Source: Bacillus sp. AFS006103
GTDB taxonomy: Bacteria; Bacillota; Bacilli; Bacillales; Cytobacillaceae
Reading direction: 5' to 3'
Length of the DNA stretch: 64,000 nt
Assembly: GCA_002559145.1 (NCBI GenBank)
Contig: NTXX01000001.1
Span: 270,250-334,249 of the forward strand
In this document: in pieces, positions 63,489 through 64,000 of the stretch
Layout: every line of letters starts with the position of its first letter
Position numbering within the stretch: position 1 is the first letter of the stretch
Position numbers and translations under genes: made by a program
The notes under the pieces: generated by a model
The model's database searches: none
What the model was told of the DNA's origin: nothing
The model's input: only the letters and a program-made list of their open reading frames with translations

Positions 63489-63985
63489 GAATCCCGCCAT
63501 TATATAGAAGACCTGCCTGGCAGCGATTTTTTGCAGGAATGGCCGTTGGCGGTGTGATAAGCTGGTGTATTTTTTTATATATTTATGGAGTTTGGCAAGA
63601 AGAGAACACCGAATTAATTCGGAAACAAGCACAGGAAATTGTTGATTTAAAAGACGAGAAAAAAATCTGGCAGGAAGAATATAAGGAAATTAATAAGCGG
63701 AAAATTGAGCAACTAACAGTCCAGAAAATCAATATTAGAATTACAAACTTTGAAAAATATAAGCTTGATTCGTTAAGTGTCTTAGAGACAGAGGACTCGG
63801 TTAGAGATGATATTAGCATGATGATTGCCAAAGATATTGAAACAGTCTACAAAAGCAAGGACCTTCTGAAAAAGATTATTGAAAATAAACCCATTAAAAT
63901 AAATGATAAACGGTATAAACTTAAGGTGAAAGAAATGGTTTTTTATACAAATCTTTCGATACAACTTGAGATTCAGTTCGAATAA
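63485..63985 (+). CDS. ytrI: Sporulation membrane protein YtrI
   Basis: YtrI (166 residues) begins MRIPPLYRRPAWQRFFAGMA. It has one N-terminal membrane helix (about 15-36), then a predicted coiled coil (ENTELIRKQAQEIVDLKDEK and on) and a mixed C-terminal domain. It is co-expressed with YtrH in the mother cell. The ATG at 63485 overlaps the ytrH stop; the longer upstream frame lies inside ytrH. Confidence 0.92.
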   Translation: MRIPPLYRRPAWQRFFAGMAVGGVISWCIFLYIYGVWQEENTELIRKQAQEIVDLKDEKKIWQEEYKEINKRKIEQLTVQKINIRITNFEKYKLDSLSVLETEDSVRDDISMMIAKDIETVYKSKDLLKKIIENKPIKINDKRYKLKVKEMVFYTNLSIQLEIQFE

Positions 63986-64000
63986 GAAAAGCGCAAGCGC

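Overview
The window is a stretch of chromosome from a low-GC, endospore-forming member of the Bacillaceae. The evidence is the Bacillus-type gene order (trxA-etfAB-fadB-fadR-lcfA, zapA-cvpA-polX-mutS2, pheST, infC-rpmI-rplT, thrS, dnaB-dnaI, speD-gapB, coaE-mutM-polA, phoPR-mdh-icd-citZ, pfkA-pyk, accDA, dnaE, ytrHI), sporulation genes (sspI, ytxC, ytaF, ytrH, ytrI, a YhcN/YlaJ lipoprotein), T-box leaders on the tRNA-synthetase genes, and sigma-W and sigma-E type promoters. A nitrous oxide reductase operon points to a denitrifying soil lineage such as Neobacillus; that genus assignment is an inference. Most genes lie on the minus strand.

Layout. 1-5.5 kb: thioredoxin (cut by the window edge) and the fatty-acid degradation genes with their TetR-type repressor FadR. 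5.6-11.2 kb: a DNA repair and cell-division operon (zapA, cvpA, polX, mutS2, a DUF350 membrane protein and an unlisted 27-residue membrane peptide). 11.3-20.5 kb: rnhC followed by an accessory island that separates rnhC from pheT. The island holds a pterin carbinolamine dehydratase gene, a spore lipoprotein, a complete clade II-type nos operon (nosC-Z-B-D-Y-F), a frameshifted second copy of the dehydratase 3' end, and a decayed NERD-domain gene flanked by two tandem arrays with a 20-21 bp period. 20.5-36 kb: translation and replication genes (pheST, rRNA methyltransferase, infC-rpmI-rplT, thrS, dnaB-dnaI, nrdR) with sspI, a peptidase, dUTPase and ysdAB. 36-45.5 kb: speD, gapB, coaE, ytaF, mutM, polA and phoPR. 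45.6-59.4 kb: central carbon metabolism (mdh-icd-citZ, pyk-pfkA, accAD, malic enzyme) with a GntR regulator. 59.5-64 kb: dnaE, an intergenic repeat, and ytrH-ytrI.

Regulation visible in the DNA. A perfect FadR operator lies between lcfA and fadR. A 17-bp palindrome sits in the lcfA promoter. The same 13-bp palindrome occurs at the promoters of accDA and of the malic enzyme-gntR operon, which suggests a small lipogenic regulon. A CcpN-type box lies at gapB, and CcpA cre-like sites lie at citZ and upstream of pfkA. Leaders include T-boxes for Phe and Thr and an L20-type leader for infC.

The best candidates for something undescribed are: the structured speD leader, in which an anti-Shine-Dalgarno segment could pair either with an upstream hairpin arm or with the speD ribosome-binding site; the family of intergenic tandem arrays with a strict 20-21 bp period; and the two-site GntR operator system. 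No tRNA or rRNA genes, transposases, CRISPR arrays or phage genes were seen.
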